Source of the DNA: Bacteroidales bacterium
GTDB taxonomy: Bacteria > Bacteroidota > Bacteroidia > Bacteroidales > UBA7960
Length of the DNA: 15,386 nucleotides
NCBI GenBank assembly: GCA_003554665.1
Contig: PWGY01000146.1
Location: forward strand, 1 to 15,386
Direction: 5' to 3'
The translations under genes were made by a program, and so were the position numbers. This document shows, piece by piece, positions 6,974 to 13,445 of this stretch (its first letter is position 1; the number at the start of each line of letters is the position of its first letter). Below the pieces are notes generated by a model that saw only the letters and a list, made by a program, of their open reading frames with translations, ran no database searches and was not told the DNA's origin.

Positions 6974-7837
6974 TCAGGTGACCATTTTTTCAATGGGGGC
7001 CACCAGGATTCCCTGGGCACCGGCTTCTTTCAATTTGTCAATCACTTCCCAGAAGTCGTCTTCGCTGATGACGGAGTGCAGGGAGTACCAGCCTTTTTCA
7101 GCCAGCGGCATGATGGTGGGGCTCTTGATCCCCGGGATCAGCGAAATGATGTTGTCCAGCTGTTGTTCAGGAGCATTAAGCAGGATATACTTGTTGTTGG
7201 CTGCTTTTTGCACAGTACGGATCCGGAACAGCAACTGCTGCAGCAGTTTGTTCACATTTTCTGACAGGTTTTTTCCCGAGATCAGTACTGCCTCGCTCTT
7301 CAGCACGGTTTCAGTTTCCTTCAGTCCGTTGCTCAGCAGGGTGCCGCCTGAGCTGACGATTTCAAAGATGGCATCAGCCAGACCAAGGCCGGGGGTGACC
7401 TCCACCGATCCGCTGATGGGGTGTATCTCAGCACTTAAATTGTTGTCCCGAAGGAATTTTTCTAGTAAAACAGGGTAGGAAGTGGCAATCCGCTTCCCGT
7501 TCAGGAATTCTTTTCCCGGATAATCCATTGACCGGGGGATGGCCACTGAAAGCCTGCATCGTGAAAACCCGAGTGGCTGTACAACTTCCACGTCCCTGTT
7601 TTTCTCCAGTACTTCATTGAGCCCGAGGATCCCGGCGTCGGCCACCCCGTCTTCCACATATTGGGGAATGTCGTCATCACGGAGAAATATGAGCTCCATG
7701 GGAAACCCATTTGCCACGGCTTTCAGGTTGTTGCTTCCGTTCTGAATGCGGATTCCGCATTGTTTCAGCAGCTTGACTGATTCTTCACTCAGGCGGCCAC
7801 TTTTTTGGATGGCCATTGTCAATGTGTCGTTTTTCAT
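6974..7837 (-). CDS. hisG: ATP phosphoribosyltransferase, long form
   Basis: HisG condenses ATP and PRPP, the first committed step of histidine synthesis, and in the long form is feedback-inhibited by histidine. The 287-residue length shows the long form, which needs no HisZ. The catalytic domain (about 1-210) has MAIQKSGRLSEES (8-20), VADAGILGLNEVLE and the PRPP-binding region EVTPGLGLADAIFEIVSSGG. The C-terminal ACT-like regulatory domain (about 215-287) ends in GAQGILVAPIEKMV. It is the first enzyme gene of the operon, 20 bp downstream of the second attenuator terminator, so its expression should depend on readthrough of both terminators. Confidence 0.96.
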   Translation of the reverse strand: MKNDTLTMAIQKSGRLSEESVKLLKQCGIRIQNGSNNLKAVANGFPMELIFLRDDDIPQYVEDGVADAGILGLNEVLEKNRDVEVVQPLGFSRCRLSVAIPRSMDYPGKEFLNGKRIATSYPVLLEKFLRDNNLSAEIHPISGSVEVTPGLGLADAIFEIVSSGGTLLSNGLKETETVLKSEAVLISGKNLSENVNKLLQQLLFRIRTVQKAANNKYILLNAPEQQLDNIISLIPGIKSPTIMPLAEKGWYSLHSVISEDDFWEVIDKLKEAGAQGILVAPIEKMVT

Positions 7838-7857
7838 GTTTTTTTTGTGTTTGAAAT

Positions 7858-7890
7858 AAAAAAAGGGACCTGCCTGAATCGGCGGGCCCC
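7858..7890 (-). terminator. His attenuator terminator 2
   Basis: In the minus-strand transcript GGGGCCCGCC (7890-7881) pairs with GGCAGGTCCC (7874-7865) around a 6-nt loop, with one G-U pair and one C-A mismatch, and is extended by A-U pairs at the base. Seven U follow (7864-7858). It lies between leader peptide 2 and hisG, the position of an attenuator. Its 5' arm can also pair with the 3' part of leader 2 (see the attenuator 2 entry). Confidence 0.88.
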
Positions 7891-7986
7891 TTCTGTTGGT
7901 CTTATTTTGGTATGCTTATTACATGCTGATCATACCCGACCCGGTCCGCCGCCTGTGGCGCAGATGGTGTACATGATGGGTATGAT
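7880..7986 (-). promoter_or_regulatory. Competing RNA pairings of his attenuator 2
   Basis: Two alternative helices are visible. ATCATACCC in the His-codon region (7986-7978) is perfectly complementary over 9 bp to GGGTATGAT near the leader end (7937-7929). CGGCGG (7951-7946) pairs with CCGCCG (7885-7880) at the loop and 5' arm of terminator 2, with 2 more pairs after a mismatch. A ribosome stalled on His codons would break the first helix and leave CGGCGG free to block the terminator. The pairings are read from sequence; the mechanism is inference. Confidence 0.6.
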
Positions 7987-7999
7987 GGGTCAATGTCAT
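7919..7999 (-). CDS. His operon leader peptide 2
   Basis: A 26-codon frame starts ATG ACA TTG and contains THHTHHVHHLRH at residues 4-15: seven His in eleven positions, far above chance and just what a histidine-sensing leader requires. The remainder is Arg/Gly-rich and ends GMISM-TAA. It begins 38 nt after terminator 1 and is followed 28 nt later by terminator 2. The start context AACAATGAC resembles those of the other two leaders in this window. Its expected role is to stall the ribosome when His-tRNA is scarce, preventing termination before hisG; no other function is implied. Confidence 0.85.
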   Translation of the reverse strand: MTLTHHTHHVHHLRHRRRTGSGMISM

Positions 8000-8036
8000 T
8001 GTTGTTTCTTTTATGTCGTTCTGGTTCGCAGTAAAC

Positions 8037-8066
8037 AAAAAAGCCCCGGGTGTTTCCCGGGGCTTT
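8037..8066 (-). terminator. His attenuator terminator 1
   Basis: In the transcript AAAGCCCCGGG (8066-8056) and CCCGGGGCTTT (8050-8040) form a perfect 11-bp stem with a 5-nt loop, followed by a run of six U (8042-8037, partly within the stem base). It lies 39 nt after the stop of leader peptide 1 and upstream of leader peptide 2, and is a strong intrinsic terminator by its shape. Confidence 0.92.
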
Positions 8067-8128
8067 CTGAAAAATGGGGTTATGTTTAATCCATTACAGC
8101 ACCGTTCAACACCCTTTGCAGGGGGTTG
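8048..8128 (-). promoter_or_regulatory. Competing RNA pairings of his attenuator 1
   Basis: Segment 1, CAACCC (8128-8122) just after the His codons, can pair with segment 2, GGGTGTTG (8114-8107) at the leader's end, with one bulged base. Segment 2 can instead pair over 7 bp (GGGTGTT, 8114-8108) with AACACCC in the loop and 3' arm of terminator 1 (8054-8048), which destroys that terminator. This is the 1:2 / 2:3 / 3:4 arrangement of classical attenuation: stalling at His codons covers segment 1 and favours 2:3. The complementarity is direct; the function is inferred. Confidence 0.65.
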
Positions 8129-8162
8129 TATGATGATGCAGATGATGGATTGAATTAATCAT
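8106..8162 (-). CDS. His operon leader peptide 1
   Basis: An 18-codon frame reads MINSIHHLHHHTTPCKGC then TGA, with five His codons clustered at residues 6-11. It starts about 12-15 nt downstream of the expected transcription start of the promoter at 8181-8208 and is followed by a strong intrinsic terminator, so it has the position, size and composition of a his leader peptide. It plays the same role as hisL of enteric bacteria, but its sequence is unrelated. The initiation context ACAAACAATGA is A-rich without a Shine-Dalgarno sequence, as usual in Bacteroidota. Confidence 0.88.
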   Translation of the reverse strand: MINSIHHLHHHTTPCKGC

Positions 8163-8180
8163 TGTTTGTATTTTGCTCTG

Positions 8181-8208
8181 CAAATATAGTATTTTTTTAT
8201 TCAAACAA
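8181..8208 (-). promoter_or_regulatory. Promoter of the his operon (Bacteroidota type)
   Basis: On the minus strand TATATTTG (8188-8181) matches the Bacteroidota -7 element TAnnTTTG exactly, and a TTG (8208-8206) lies 17 nt upstream as the -33 element. Transcription would begin near 8175, shortly before leader peptide 1 (ATG at 8162). Confidence 0.75.
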
Positions 8209-8407
8209 TTAAACAGAAAAAATTTTGTATTGTTCGATGGCATAATTGTATAATTTGCGGGATATCCGGGGGTGACAAATTGGTGTAATTAACATGCAGG
8301 TTTGCCGGAAAGCCTTTTGGCGCTAAGTCCGGATAAGGAAATGATTACTGTGTGTGCATATGGTTAATTGTCTGCAGCAGCCATCGGTTAGCCAAACCAG
8401 TGCTGAT
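8209..8407. other. aroC-his promoter spacer, no terminator recognised
   Basis: About 200 bp separate the aroC stop from the his promoter. I see no gene. The only structure is an imperfect CCGGA/TCCGG stem (around 8304-8331) without a U-tract, so transcription from the aromatic operon may partly run on into the his leader region. Confidence 0.5.
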
Positions 8408-9391
8408 CTATATGCACCCTGCTTTCGCCAGCAGGCTGAAGTCTGCCAGGGCCATGGCAGTAGCCGCCTCAATGACGACAGGGGCACGAAGGGCAATGCA
8501 TGCGTCATGACGGCCCTTCACTTCCAGTGTATCTTCCCTGTTGGTTTTAAGGTTGAGTGTTTTTTGCGGTTTGCTGATGCTGGAGGCAGGTTTGACAGCA
8601 ACACGGAAAACCAGTTCATTGCTGTTGGTCAGTCCACCGGTGATCCCTCCTGCATGGTTGGAGGATGTTTTGCCAAATTTGCCGGTAAGGGGGTCATTGT
8701 GCTGGCTGCCCATCATTTTTGCAGCCGAAAAGCCTGACCCGAACTCGATTCCTTTAATGGCCGGCACCGCAAATACCAGGTGGCTTATTACTGATTCCAC
8801 CGAATCAAAAAAAGGTTCACCCCAGCCCAGCGGAATGTTTCTGGCCCGGCATTCAATCAGTCCGCCAATGCTGTCTCCTTCATCCAGGGCTTCATTGACT
8901 GCCGCTTCAATGTCCGTTCTTCCGCCTGCCTCGATGAGCCGGGCAGAGAGAGAGATCTCTGCAAGCATTTTTTTTGCCACCACCCCGGCTGCCACCATTG
9001 CCAGGGTTAGCCTTCCTGAAAAATGTCCACTGCCACGGGGATCATTGAATCCGCGGAAACGCTTCCGCGCTACCAGGTCGGCATGTCCGGGCCGTGGTTT
9101 TTCGGCAAGGTGACTGTAATCGCCCGGACGGACATTTTTATTGGCAAAAATGATGGTCAGAGGTGCTCCCGTGGTATGCCCGTTAAAAAGTCCGGAAAGG
9201 ATCTCCGGATGATCCGCTTCTTTGCGGGGTGTGGTTCCTTTGGCCTTTGGTTTGCGGCGATCAAGGTCTTCCAGGAAGTTATCTTCCGATAAAGCAATTC
9301 CAGGAGGGCAACCGTCGATGGTCACACCAATGGATGGCCCGTGTGACTCCCCGAAAATATGTGTCCTGAAAAGCCGTCCGAAACTGTTCAT
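8408..9391 (-). CDS. aroC: Chorismate synthase
   Basis: AroC removes phosphate from EPSP to give chorismate, using reduced FMN; it is the last step of the shikimate pathway. The start at 9391 gives the conserved N-terminus MNSFGRLFRTHIFGESHG, which carries the first family signature. The frame reaches back to 9448 but those extra 19 residues have no family counterpart. Other motifs are RPGHADLVARKRFRG and DPRGSGHFSGRLTLAMVAAG, and further on SSNHAGGITGG and VEVKGRHDACIALRAPVVIEA-like text. At 327 residues it is slightly shorter than most relatives. It is the last gene of the aromatic operon, 65 bp after aroA. Confidence 0.96.
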   Translation of the reverse strand: MNSFGRLFRTHIFGESHGPSIGVTIDGCPPGIALSEDNFLEDLDRRKPKAKGTTPRKEADHPEILSGLFNGHTTGAPLTIIFANKNVRPGDYSHLAEKPRPGHADLVARKRFRGFNDPRGSGHFSGRLTLAMVAAGVVAKKMLAEISLSARLIEAGGRTDIEAAVNEALDEGDSIGGLIECRARNIPLGWGEPFFDSVESVISHLVFAVPAIKGIEFGSGFSAAKMMGSQHNDPLTGKFGKTSSNHAGGITGGLTNSNELVFRVAVKPASSISKPQKTLNLKTNREDTLEVKGRHDACIALRAPVVIEAATAMALADFSLLAKAGCI

Positions 9392-9456
9392 GTGTGTTTG
9401 ATTTATTGCATTTAACTGCTTAAGTGTAATCGCCGGGTGTAACGGCATGATTTCCG

Positions 9457-10692
9457 CTATGTGATTTTGTTCAGGTCGTTGAAAAACCCGGGGTAAGATT
9501 TGTTCACGGCCTCCGCTCCTTTAATGGTCACCGGTCCGGAGCCACCCAAAGCAGCAACCGCTGCGGCCATGGCGATGCGGTGATCGCCATGTGATTCCAC
9601 GACGGCCGCTTTTGGCTTTCCTCCTTCTACCAGCATGGTGTCCTGTTCCAGGCGGACTGAAATACCCATCCTGGAAAAAATATCGGTCAGGGTGGCGGCG
9701 CGGTCACTTTCTTTTGCCCGCAGGCGGCTTACCCCGCTGATCCGGCTTGTACCTTGGCAATGTGCTGCCAGGGTTGCCAGGGGTGGGAAAAGGTCGGGGC
9801 AGTCAGTGGCATCAAAAGAAAAAGCCTCCAGTTTTTGTTTCGATGCACGGATATATCTGTTGGTTACCTGTACGCTGGCCCCGGAAGCCCTTAAGGCATC
9901 CAGGATCCTTTTGTCGCCCTGAAATGAAACCGGGTTTAAATTCTCAACAACAACCTGTCCGGCAATGGCTCCGGCAACCAGCAGGAAGGCTGCTCCGCTC
10001 CAGTCACCTTCAGTGGTAAAATGGCAGGCTTTATAACGCTGGCCGGAAGGGATGGTGAAGCGCCGGTAATCCTCATTGATTGTTTCCACACCAAAGGATT
10101 TCATGATGTCTGTGGTCAGGTCGATATACGGCCTGCTTTTCAACCCGCTGACATGGAGGCAGAGTTCTTTTTCAGCAAAAGGTGAGGCAATGAGTATACC
10201 TGTCAGCACCTGTGAACTCAGGGATCCATCAATGCTGACTTTCCCACCCCTGAGAGGGCCGCGAATACCAATAGGCGGTTTCCCATCAGTGGTTTTGCAA
10301 TGAATGCCCAGTGCCTGCAGGGAGCTTGCCACTATTTCCATGGGGCGGTTCAGCAGACTCCCTTCTCCTGTCATTTGCACTTCTTCTGGAAAAATGGATG
10401 CAATCCCGGAAAACATCCGGATGCTCAAACCCGATTCCCCGCAATGCAATGCCTCTGCCGGCGGCTGAACTCCTCCCCGAATGTGCAGATCCTCTCCATC
10501 TTGCTGGATCACTGCTCCCAAAGTGCGGCATATGTCTATGGCAGCCATCACATCATCACCTTCACCTGGCTGGGTAATCAAGGAAGTACCTGTCGCAAGC
10601 CCCGCAATGGCAATGGCCCTTTGTGCAGCGCTTTTGGAAGGGGGAGCCTGAATAATACCGTTAACTTCCGAAGGCAAGCTCTTTTTCTTCAT
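9457..10692 (-). CDS. aroA: EPSP synthase (3-phosphoshikimate 1-carboxyvinyltransferase)
   Basis: AroA joins shikimate-3-phosphate and PEP to form EPSP. The 411-residue protein shows the N-terminal APPSKSAAQRA with the PEP-binding lysine K20, the catalytic aspartate region DCPDLFPPLA, RAKESDRA, HGDHRIAMAAAVAAL and the C-terminal VNKSYPGFF. The PEP/glyphosate-binding loop is GESGLSIRM (85-93), where E. coli has GNAGTAMRP: the positions of E. coli T97 and P101 carry Leu and Met. The first 32 bp overlap the 3' end of aroE, an unusually long overlap. The start is well supported because the conserved APPSKS motif follows at the normal distance. Confidence 0.96.
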   Translation of the reverse strand: MKKKSLPSEVNGIIQAPPSKSAAQRAIAIAGLATGTSLITQPGEGDDVMAAIDICRTLGAVIQQDGEDLHIRGGVQPPAEALHCGESGLSIRMFSGIASIFPEEVQMTGEGSLLNRPMEIVASSLQALGIHCKTTDGKPPIGIRGPLRGGKVSIDGSLSSQVLTGILIASPFAEKELCLHVSGLKSRPYIDLTTDIMKSFGVETINEDYRRFTIPSGQRYKACHFTTEGDWSGAAFLLVAGAIAGQVVVENLNPVSFQGDKRILDALRASGASVQVTNRYIRASKQKLEAFSFDATDCPDLFPPLATLAAHCQGTSRISGVSRLRAKESDRAATLTDIFSRMGISVRLEQDTMLVEGGKPKAAVVESHGDHRIAMAAAVAALGGSGPVTIKGAEAVNKSYPGFFNDLNKIT

Positions 10693-11587
10693 TGATCAGA
10701 TGGGTTATGGTTGTTTCGTCCAGTCCGAAGCCGGAAATCACCAGGTCGTGTGTGCTTTGGCAAAAATGTTGCATGCTGGAGCGGGTAAGTGTAAATATCT
10801 GCAGTTTATTCCTGTCGGGTTTTTCGTGTAGTTTTTGTGCCAAAATTGCTGGTTCCGGCTTGTTTCCGATGTAGAAGGCAGCTGCCTCGGTTCCCTGATG
10901 AATCAACCACTGTTCTCCCCCGATCACGGGAATGCCTTTGTTTTTACTGAAAGCAGTAATGGCTGATGGTTTGTAAATCGCATCCAGCAAAACATCATAA
11001 CCGAGAGAGTCAATAAAAGGGGGTATCGCCTCGGGTAGCAGCGCTGATACAACGGCATGGAAGTGCCGGTGGCCGCGGCTGCTTTCCCACCGGATTGTTT
11101 CACAATCAAAAGAAGCTGCCAGCCTTTCAGCTTTATCAAACGTCCGGTTGCTGATGGTGACCTTTGCCCCGGCGTGCACCAGTCCATAAACGGCTGCTTT
11201 TGCCGCACCTCCCGCCCCGAGCACCAGCACCTTCAGGCCCTGCAAAGCAGCACCTGCCTCACGGAGGGCGCCGGTTACCCCGGCATGATCTGTGTTGTCT
11301 CCCTCAATGTATCCGTTTTTTTGCCGGATGCAGTTGACAGCACCGACTTCCAATGCTGCCGGATGTACTTTGTCAATAAACGAAAGGGTACTTTCTTTAA
11401 ATGGGGAGGTGATACTGGCACCTCTAATGTCAAGGCTGCGCACGATATTTGCCAGATCTTCCGTTGATTGGGGGCGGATTCTGGTGTAGAAGGCGTCATC
11501 CTGTCTGTCTATCAGCGGACTGAACAGTTGCGGACTTTTACTGTGCAAGACGGGGTTGCCGAAAACGGCGTAAACAGTGTGATTCAT
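10661..11587 (-). CDS. aroE: Shikimate dehydrogenase with C-terminal extension
   Basis: AroE reduces 3-dehydroshikimate to shikimate with NADPH. The start at 11587 gives MNHTVYAVFGNPVLHSKSP, the family's substrate-binding N-terminus; the upstream ATG at 11626 lies inside aroB. Key residues are K64 in SITSPFKE (Ser replaces the usual Asn of the NVTxPxK motif), N85 (AVN), D100 (NTD), the nucleotide-binding LGAGGAAKAA (123-132) and the NRTFDKA loop. The family core ends near residue 256 (WLIHQGTEAAAFYIG is the last conserved block). About 50 further residues of unknown role follow, bringing the protein to 308, and the end overlaps aroA by 32 bp. It lies 4 bp downstream of aroB. Confidence 0.93.
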   Translation of the reverse strand: MNHTVYAVFGNPVLHSKSPQLFSPLIDRQDDAFYTRIRPQSTEDLANIVRSLDIRGASITSPFKESTLSFIDKVHPAALEVGAVNCIRQKNGYIEGDNTDHAGVTGALREAGAALQGLKVLVLGAGGAAKAAVYGLVHAGAKVTISNRTFDKAERLAASFDCETIRWESSRGHRHFHAVVSALLPEAIPPFIDSLGYDVLLDAIYKPSAITAFSKNKGIPVIGGEQWLIHQGTEAAAFYIGNKPEPAILAQKLHEKPDRNKLQIFTLTRSSMQHFCQSTHDLVISGFGLDETTITHLINEEKELAFGS

Positions 11588-11591
11588 ATTG

Positions 11592-12617
11592 CTAAAGCAG
11601 CTTGACGAAGGCTTTGAGTTCTTCAATCGGAATGGGCTCTACAACCACATTGCCGATGCCGTCCATTAGCACAAAGTGGATGTGGTCGGTTTCCTTTTTC
11701 TTATCCTTCAGAAGGGCTTTAAAAATGGTTTTTGGTTTGGTTTCAGATTTCACAGGCAATCCGAGCTTGATCAGCAGGTTAACAATCTCTGCGCGTTCTG
11801 CAGTGCTTAATTTCCCCAGGTGCTCGGACAATTTAGCCGCAAAAACCAGTCCGATGCTTATTGCCTGACCATGGGGGATCTGATCGGTTTTCTCCACGGC
11901 ATGTCCCCAGGTGTGCCCCAGATTCAGTTTCCTGCGTTCCCCCTGTTCGACTTCGTCCTTATTAACAATTTCAATCTTGGTTTTGACAGAACGTTTTACC
12001 AGCTTGTATATGACATCTTCATTCATTTCCAGCATAGAGCCGGCATTTTCTTTGAGGAGGTCAAATGTTTGGCGATCAGAAATCAGGCTGTGTTTAACTG
12101 CTTCGGCGAGGCCGTTTTTAAGCTCTTCCTGTGGGAGGCTGCTTAGCATGGTAGTGTCACACATGACGAATGCCGGTTGCCTGATGGTACCCATGATGTT
12201 TTTGTACCCGTTAAGGTTTACGCCATTTTTGCCTCCAATTGCGGCATCAATCTGAGCCATCAGGGAAGTGCCCACAAACCCGAACTCTACGCCGCGCAAA
12301 AATATTGAAGCCACAAAACCTGCCATATCACAAACAACGCCACCACCAACGCCAAGGATGAAGGCATCACGTCCGGCTCCTTTATCCATGAGCCATTTGC
12401 AGATCTTTTTGGCATTGTTGACATTTTTATTGCCCTCGCCCGGATCCATCACATAAACCGGAAAGCTTGGTATATATCTGCAGTAGAGTCGATGCAGGTT
12501 TTTGTCGGTGATAATGAATACGTTCTGCCCCGGTAAGTGTTCTCTTAACAAGTTAAGTGGTTCTCCCACCAGTATTCGGCTGTTTCTGTGAAGGCCTTTG
12601 ACAAATAAAGTTTCCAT
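11592..12617 (-). CDS. aroB: 3-Dehydroquinate synthase
   Basis: AroB cyclises DAHP to 3-dehydroquinate, step 2 of the shikimate pathway, and needs NAD and zinc or cobalt. The 341-residue protein has the nucleotide-binding LGVGGGVVCDMAGFVAS (88-104), TSLMAQIDAAIGGKNGVN (117-134) and the metal ligands E172 (GLAEAVKH), H235 (LNLGHTWGHA) and H249 (IPHGQA). The start at 12617 (METLFVKG) fits the family; the frame continues to 12680, but those 21 extra residues overlap the upstream DAHP synthase gene. The gaps are 16 bp to aroF and 4 bp to aroE, so it is clearly in one operon. Confidence 0.95.
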   Translation of the reverse strand: METLFVKGLHRNSRILVGEPLNLLREHLPGQNVFIITDKNLHRLYCRYIPSFPVYVMDPGEGNKNVNNAKKICKWLMDKGAGRDAFILGVGGGVVCDMAGFVASIFLRGVEFGFVGTSLMAQIDAAIGGKNGVNLNGYKNIMGTIRQPAFVMCDTTMLSSLPQEELKNGLAEAVKHSLISDRQTFDLLKENAGSMLEMNEDVIYKLVKRSVKTKIEIVNKDEVEQGERRKLNLGHTWGHAVEKTDQIPHGQAISIGLVFAAKLSEHLGKLSTAERAEIVNLLIKLGLPVKSETKPKTIFKALLKDKKKETDHIHFVLMDGIGNVVVEPIPIEELKAFVKLL

Positions 12618-12633
12618 ATGAAGATGTTTTATT

Positions 12634-13434
12634 TCAAAGATAGGACGAATTTCTGAATTTTCCCGCCATAAGCCTTTCAAGTGTTTCGGGGGTAAGCTGC
12701 TGGCCTGCGTCGCTCAATGCTTTTGACGGCTCATGATGTACTTCGATCATCAGGCCGTCGAATCCCAAAAGCACTGAGCGGCGGACAATGTGGGGAATCA
12801 GCTCACGTTTCCCGGCAATATGGCTGGGATCACAAAGTATGGGCAAGCCGGGAACCTGTTTTTTTAACCAGAGCGGGATCGCCCACTGAGGCATGTTTCT
12901 GTATCGTGACTTCCCATAACTTGAAAACCCCCGGTGGATGGCAATGATTTTTTGAATGCCCGCGGCACTGATTCGTTCAATGGCCCCCAGCCAAAGGGCA
13001 GGATCAGGGTTTACCGGATTTTTGAGGCAAACCATTACATCTGCACCCCGGAGGGCATCTGCAATTTCCTGCGTGGCGAAAGGGTTGGCCGTTGTTCTGG
13101 CTCCAATCCAAAGGCAATCAATTCCATACTTAAGTGCTTCGTATACATGTGTGGTGGTAGCGACCTCTGTGGCTGTTTTTAGCCCTGTTTCCTTTTTAAC
13201 CCGCTGCAGCCAGCGAAGCCCGACATTTCCGACGCCTTCAAAATTGCCCGGTCGTGTCCGCGGTTTCCAGATACCGGCCCGGAAAAAGTCTGTTCGTTTA
13301 TCTGCGGCCAATTTTCTGGCTGTTTGCAAAAGCTGGCCTTCAGATTCAGCGCTGCATGGCCCAGCGATGATCAATGGTCGTCTCTTTTCAACTGTCTTCT
13401 TCCTGCTTTTTTTACTTGCTGCCTGTACTTCCAT
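12634..13434 (-). CDS. aroF: DAHP synthase (KDO8P-synthase-like type), lacking chorismate mutase domain
   Basis: This enzyme condenses PEP and erythrose-4-phosphate to DAHP, the entry to the shikimate pathway. The 266-residue protein belongs to the short class (NeuB/KDO8PS-like, AroA-I-beta). Signs are IIAGPCSAES (22-31) with metal ligand C27, WKPRTRPGNFEGVG (56-69), KNPVNPD (138-144), the IHRGFSSY segment (166-173), CDPSHIAGKR (201-210) with H205, and EVHHEP (231-236). In many Bacteroidota this enzyme carries a C-terminal AroQ chorismate mutase of about 90 residues. Here the protein stops right after the barrel (LTPETLERLM...), and aroB starts 16 bp later. The N-terminal 15 residues are Lys/Arg-rich. 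It lies 11 bp after tyrA. Confidence 0.93.
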   Translation of the reverse strand: MEVQAASKKSRKKTVEKRRPLIIAGPCSAESEGQLLQTARKLAADKRTDFFRAGIWKPRTRPGNFEGVGNVGLRWLQRVKKETGLKTATEVATTTHVYEALKYGIDCLWIGARTTANPFATQEIADALRGADVMVCLKNPVNPDPALWLGAIERISAAGIQKIIAIHRGFSSYGKSRYRNMPQWAIPLWLKKQVPGLPILCDPSHIAGKRELIPHIVRRSVLLGFDGLMIEVHHEPSKALSDAGQQLTPETLERLMAGKFRNSSYL

Positions 13435-13445
13435 TTCGAAGGTTT

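Noticed and set aside
7838..8180. T-box or riboswitch upstream of hisG
   Set aside because: The leader region is fully accounted for by His-rich short frames and terminators, and no T-box-like conserved sequence is seen.
8304..8331. Terminator after aroC
   Set aside because: CCGGA/TCCGG with a small inner GCC/GGC pair is imperfect and not followed by a U-tract.
12618..12680. Frameshifted chorismate mutase remnant after aroF
   Set aside because: Only 16 bp separate aroF and aroB, and the overlapping frame reads as an artefactual aroB extension without mutase motifs.
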